Positions 5,404 to 7,855 of a stretch of DNA of 7,855 nucleotides are shown one piece after another. Both the position numbers and the translations under genes were made by a program. The notes below the pieces were generated by a model. That model ran no database searches. It was given only the letters and a program-made list of their open reading frames with translations, and was not told the DNA's origin. The first letter of the stretch is position 1; every line of letters begins with the position of its first letter. Source of the stretch: DATAYF01 sp036272735. GTDB lineage: Bacteria; Chloroflexota; Ktedonobacteria; Ktedonobacterales; Ktedonobacteraceae. The stretch is taken from the NCBI GenBank assembly GCA_036272735.1, contig DATAYF010000449.1, positions 1 to 7,855 on the forward strand. The letters run 5' to 3'.

Positions 5404-6668
5404 CATAGTGACACAGTCGAATCTTTCGCCTCGTGTGTGGAGGCCGAAAAGGATGGCAACTTCCCGCGAATGGTGTATGCATAGAGAACGAAAGCAGGCA
5501 ACAAGAGCAATCCTGCAAGCACCAGTGCCGGACGTGTTGTCAGTGCGGTCGCGATCGCTCCAATCAGCAGGCCTCCTCCCATTGCGGCAAGAGCGATGGT
5601 CTGGCCATTGAATGAGAGAATGGTCGCTCGTACACTTGATGAGGTTTGCTGATTGATCCAGGTTTGGGTGAGAGGATCACGGGATCCACTGGCGGTCGTG
5701 ATCAGCCATAGAGATGCCAGGGCCAGGGCAAATTGTCCGGTGAGGGCGAAGCATCCGATCCCCAGGAGGGTGACTCCTTGCGTAATGCACAGTCCCCAGG
5801 CGACCGATCGCTGATTGGTGAGGGTGATGCATCGGTGAGCTATCTCAATTCCTCCAATGTTGGTGAAAGCAATACCGATCTCCATCATGCCAAACCAGAC
5901 AATCGGAGCAAGGTGTCCCAGCGTGGGAAAGGTGAACGTATGCAACAGGTGATACTGCCATAATCGCCCAAATCCTTCCCCGGACATCGCTGAAAAGGCA
6001 CTGATTCCCAAGATACTCACGAGCACGGGATTCACGCGAATCAGACGAAAGCCTTCTCCAAGTGTCTGCTGCATGTGCTGCCAGGACGTGCGTTTCTCCC
6101 CGGAAGTGGGGATAAATCGTCGCTCTGGCATGAGAACAGCGAGGAGTACACCAAGTGCGAGAAAGCCTCCTGCACCGACGAGCAGGGGCAGATTGAGGTT
6201 CACGCTCCCCAAACCAGCAGCAAAGGCAATACCTGGGAGGGTACAGAACCACCCGATTTGCGTGGCGCGCAGGTACAACGAGCCGACCTGTTCCATGCCG
6301 AGTTCATCAGCAATCCATGCCGCATCGGCCCCGTCCTGCAAGGAGGCTCCTAATCCCCCAACTGCTTGGGCAATGAGAACGGCTGCAAAGGTAGGAAGAG
6401 CGCCTTCGATGAGAAACCCAAGGCCAATGAGGAGAAGGCCGATCACCACTGCCCATCGGCGGCTGTACATATCGGCTAAGGCACCAGTGGGTGCCTGGCA
6501 CACAAAGATCACGCATTGATGGACCGTTCCAGCGAGAACAAGCTGGAACGGATTGAGCCCTACCCGTTGGGCCTGGTAGATCAGCTCGACGGTATAGACG
6601 GCCGCCCCAAACAGGGAGGAAACTCCTTTCAGGAGGATGTAGAGAACTGCAACGCGACGTGCATGCAT
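5403..6668 (-). CDS. MFS-family efflux transporter
   Basis: Probable proton-driven exporter of small molecules or drugs in the cytoplasmic membrane. The ATG at 6668 is preceded by GAGG with 7 bases of spacing. The product has 421 residues, normal for 12-helix MFS proteins. Helices fall at about 8-30, 40-60, 73-91, 93-110, 136-155, 160-180, then after a charged central loop (181-210) at about 215-230, 252-272, 287-308, 311-327, 352-375 and 380-400. MFS motif A is GALADMYSRR (62-71) between helices 2 and 3. DGADAAWIADEL (112-123) is the acidic segment frequent in drug-exporter-like members after helix 4. The tail (401-421) is polar. The gene stands alone, with a terminator just behind it and a long upstream gap. 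Substrate is not readable; the drug-efflux label follows from family resemblance only. Confidence 0.88.
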   Translation of the reverse strand: MHARRVAVLYILLKGVSSLFGAAVYTVELIYQAQRVGLNPFQLVLAGTVHQCVIFVCQAPTGALADMYSRRWAVVIGLLLIGLGFLIEGALPTFAAVLIAQAVGGLGASLQDGADAAWIADELGMEQVGSLYLRATQIGWFCTLPGIAFAAGLGSVNLNLPLLVGAGGFLALGVLLAVLMPERRFIPTSGEKRTSWQHMQQTLGEGFRLIRVNPVLVSILGISAFSAMSGEGFGRLWQYHLLHTFTFPTLGHLAPIVWFGMMEIGIAFTNIGGIEIAHRCITLTNQRSVAWGLCITQGVTLLGIGCFALTGQFALALASLWLITTASGSRDPLTQTWINQQTSSSVRATILSFNGQTIALAAMGGGLLIGAIATALTTRPALVLAGLLLLPAFVLYAYTIRGKLPSFSASTHEAKDSTVSL

Positions 6669-6820
6669 ATCGAAGCCTCATCGTTTCATGCAAAAATCGA
6701 GCGCATCGCCTGTGATCGGTGGAGATTCTGTGCTTCCATCAAATGGACACTGGTCTCCCCGCACAAAGCGACTCGTTCAGCGAATAGCAGAGAGGGAATG
6801 AGTAGGAGAGGAGGGTTACG

Positions 6821-6973
6821 ATGAGGACGAGTGAATCACGATGTTCAGAAAGACGAATAGGTGTCAATCTTGGTGATGAGCGCATCATGAAAAGCAGGGA
6901 GGAGGATGCCTACCTGCATGCAGCAGTGATTGATGTGCCAAAGGCTGGAGCCGACGTACGGAAGCCTAGTTGA
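6821..6973 (+). CDS. possible small protein of 50 residues
   Basis: An ATG at 6821 is preceded by AGGAGAGGAGGG, a very strong ribosome binding site about 6 bases away, and reads 50 codons to TGA. The product begins MRTSESRCSERRIGV and ends AAVIDVPKAGADVRKPS. It is charged and soluble, with no signal, membrane helix or recognised motif. It lies upstream of and divergent from the MFS gene. No good promoter is visible. It could be a real small gene, the start of a truncated gene, or chance. Confidence 0.3.
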   Translation: MRTSESRCSERRIGVNLGDERIMKSREEDAYLHAAVIDVPKAGADVRKPS

Positions 6974-7062
6974 TTCCCGCTGCGATCCTTTCGACCTCAT
7001 AGTAACCCAACACGAAAACTGACAACATGGAAAGATACCCTTCCTTTCTCACGAGCAGACAG

Positions 7063-7091
7063 TAAAAACACCTCTCGTCGTAGGAGAGATG
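7063..7091 (-). terminator. terminator-like hairpin just inside a transcription start
   Basis: On the minus strand CATCTCTC (7091-7084) pairs with GAGAGGTG (7076-7069) through 8 bp including one G-U, around the loop CTACGAC, and is followed by TTTTTA (7068-7063). It starts about 6 bases after the expected start point of the promoter at 7104-7132. Confidence 0.4.
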
Positions 7092-7103
7092 CGTGACGCT
7101 TCA

Positions 7104-7132
7104 AGTATACCCATCTTTATGGCTTTTGGCAA
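7104..7132 (-). promoter_or_regulatory. near-consensus sigma-70 promoter pointing towards the MFS gene
   Basis: TTGCCA (7127-7132), exactly 17 bases, then TATACT (7104-7109), each one mismatch from consensus. The expected start is near 7097, about 430 bases before the exporter ATG at 6668, with a terminator-like hairpin immediately after the start. Confidence 0.6.
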
Positions 7133-7205
7133 GATTTTCGCCGAGCGCGAGCAGGAGCTGCGCTGTACTTCTCCGAATTACACGGTTTTTGATTCTCTCG
7201 GTTAA

Positions 7206-7635
7206 ATTTTATCGCAGGGGATACTTTCAGTATGTGTTAACACGCATGGGTCTAACGCACTTTTGATGATGGGGGAACGGGTACTTCTGAGGTGGATTTT
7301 GGGAGTTTTTCAAAAATGCTCTCTCCGCCTCCCAGGCTACCTGATACGGACTCAAAAGTCAACAAGCAGACAATAATCATCAAAATGTCGGAAGACCCAT
7401 GATGCTTGAAAGGGGTGCGCACTCGAATTGGGCAAAAAACGGCGTCATCTTCCCCAAAAAAGGGGCTCGTTTTCTTGTTGAATGAAACTGTTGAAATCTT
7501 GCTGATGGTTCTGTGGATGAGGTATCTTCTCACCCCCGTTTGATCAGCCTTCTCAAAACAGTGGAAAAGCAGCTGCGAAGCCGAGAAAGGGCAAATTCCC
7601 AGCGGTTTCCTTTCCAAATTTACATCTCAGGCGTC
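7206..7635. other. gap with no supported gene, 3' of the histidine kinase gene
   Basis: A 121-codon frame on the minus strand (7617 to 7252) begins with TTG, has no ribosome site and codes for nothing recognisable, so I do not call it. Also present are the perfect 10-bp palindrome GTGTTAACAC at 7234-7243 and CCCC-A6-GGGG at about 7453-7466. No clear intrinsic terminator for the kinase gene is seen. The stretch could be decayed mobile DNA, but no transposase motif or terminal repeats were found. Confidence 0.4.
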
Positions 7636-7855
7636 TCAATCACGAGAAACAGTGTGCGCAGTATTGTGGACAGGTAACCGCAGGGTTACGGTTGTGCCCT
7701 GACCAATGCTACTGCTGATTGCGAGTGTTCCGCCGTGAGCCTCAACGAGTTCCCTGGCGAGAGAGAGCCCAAGACCGCTCCCACTAATTTGCGAAGATTG
7801 ACGGGTACGCGAGGGATCGGCTCGATAGAAACGCTCAAAGACATGCGGAAGGGCC
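7636..7855 (-). CDS. sensor histidine kinase, C-terminal part (start outside window)
   Basis: The last 72 residues of a two-component sensor kinase whose gene continues past the right edge. They are the end of the HATPase_c ATP-binding domain. The F box is VFERFYRAD (5-13), the G2 box GSGLGLSLARELVEAHGGTL (25-44) with GxGLGL for ATP binding, and the final strands are SSSIGQGTTVTLRLP (47-61). An 11-residue tail ends with TGA at 7636-7638. The spacing of boxes matches OmpR-partner (EnvZ/PhoR-like) kinases. The sensor, HAMP and dimerisation/His regions, and any response regulator gene, would lie upstream on this strand beyond 7855. Because no start codon is visible the reading rests on domain motifs, which are unambiguous. 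Confidence 0.93.
   Translation of the reverse strand, partial: ALPHVFERFYRADPSRTRQSSQISGSGLGLSLARELVEAHGGTLAISSSIGQGTTVTLRLPVHNTAHTVSRD

Noticed and set aside
7252..7617. 121-codon frame on the minus strand
   Set aside because: TTG start, no ribosome site, no recognisable motif or plausible fold; kept only as part of an unexplained gap.

Overview
The window is a stretch of mid-GC bacterial chromosome with loosely packed genes and several long gene-poor gaps. The style of the genes suggests a soil-type, sporulating Chloroflexota bacterium such as a member of Ktedonobacteria. The hints are an ECF sigma factor paired with a zinc-finger anti-sigma factor, a secreted DUF3761-like cysteine protein with a long cytoplasmic tail, and orphan Trp-rich proteins. 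This assignment is inference from gene content; no rRNA or marker gene is present.

Left part (1-3156, + strand): a compact four-gene run. An ECF sigma-70 factor (open at the left edge) is followed within 2 bp by a membrane-anchored zinc-binding anti-sigma factor. After 53 bp comes a UbiA-family membrane prenyltransferase, and its stop overlaps (ATGA) the start of a winged-helix SAM-dependent O-methyltransferase-like enzyme. The natural reading is one operon in which an envelope or stress signal releases the sigma factor, and the regulated output is prenylation plus methylation of a small lipophilic molecule whose identity cannot be read here.

Middle (3157-4510): a relic resembling the C-terminus of Uma2-family proteins, then a gap, then a small secreted four-cysteine protein (3546-4001). 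Next come a strong hairpin terminator and the last 26 nt of a tRNA-Pro-like gene on the minus strand, lacking its 5' part. The terminator pairs better when read on the minus strand, so it probably belonged to the tRNA. Together they look like one end of a tRNA-targeted integrated element or a rearrangement scar. About 400 bp of T-rich sequence without a convincing gene follows.

Right part (4509-7855, minus strand): an unrecognised Trp-rich 199-residue protein with its own promoter; a 12-TM MFS exporter ending in a solitary CRISPR-repeat-like palindrome and a perfect 19-bp hairpin terminator; and nearly 1 kb of mostly non-coding DNA. That gap holds one possible 50-residue gene and a near-consensus minus-strand promoter that runs almost at once into a terminator-like hairpin. 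The window ends in the C-terminal catalytic part of a sensor histidine kinase whose start lies beyond the right edge.
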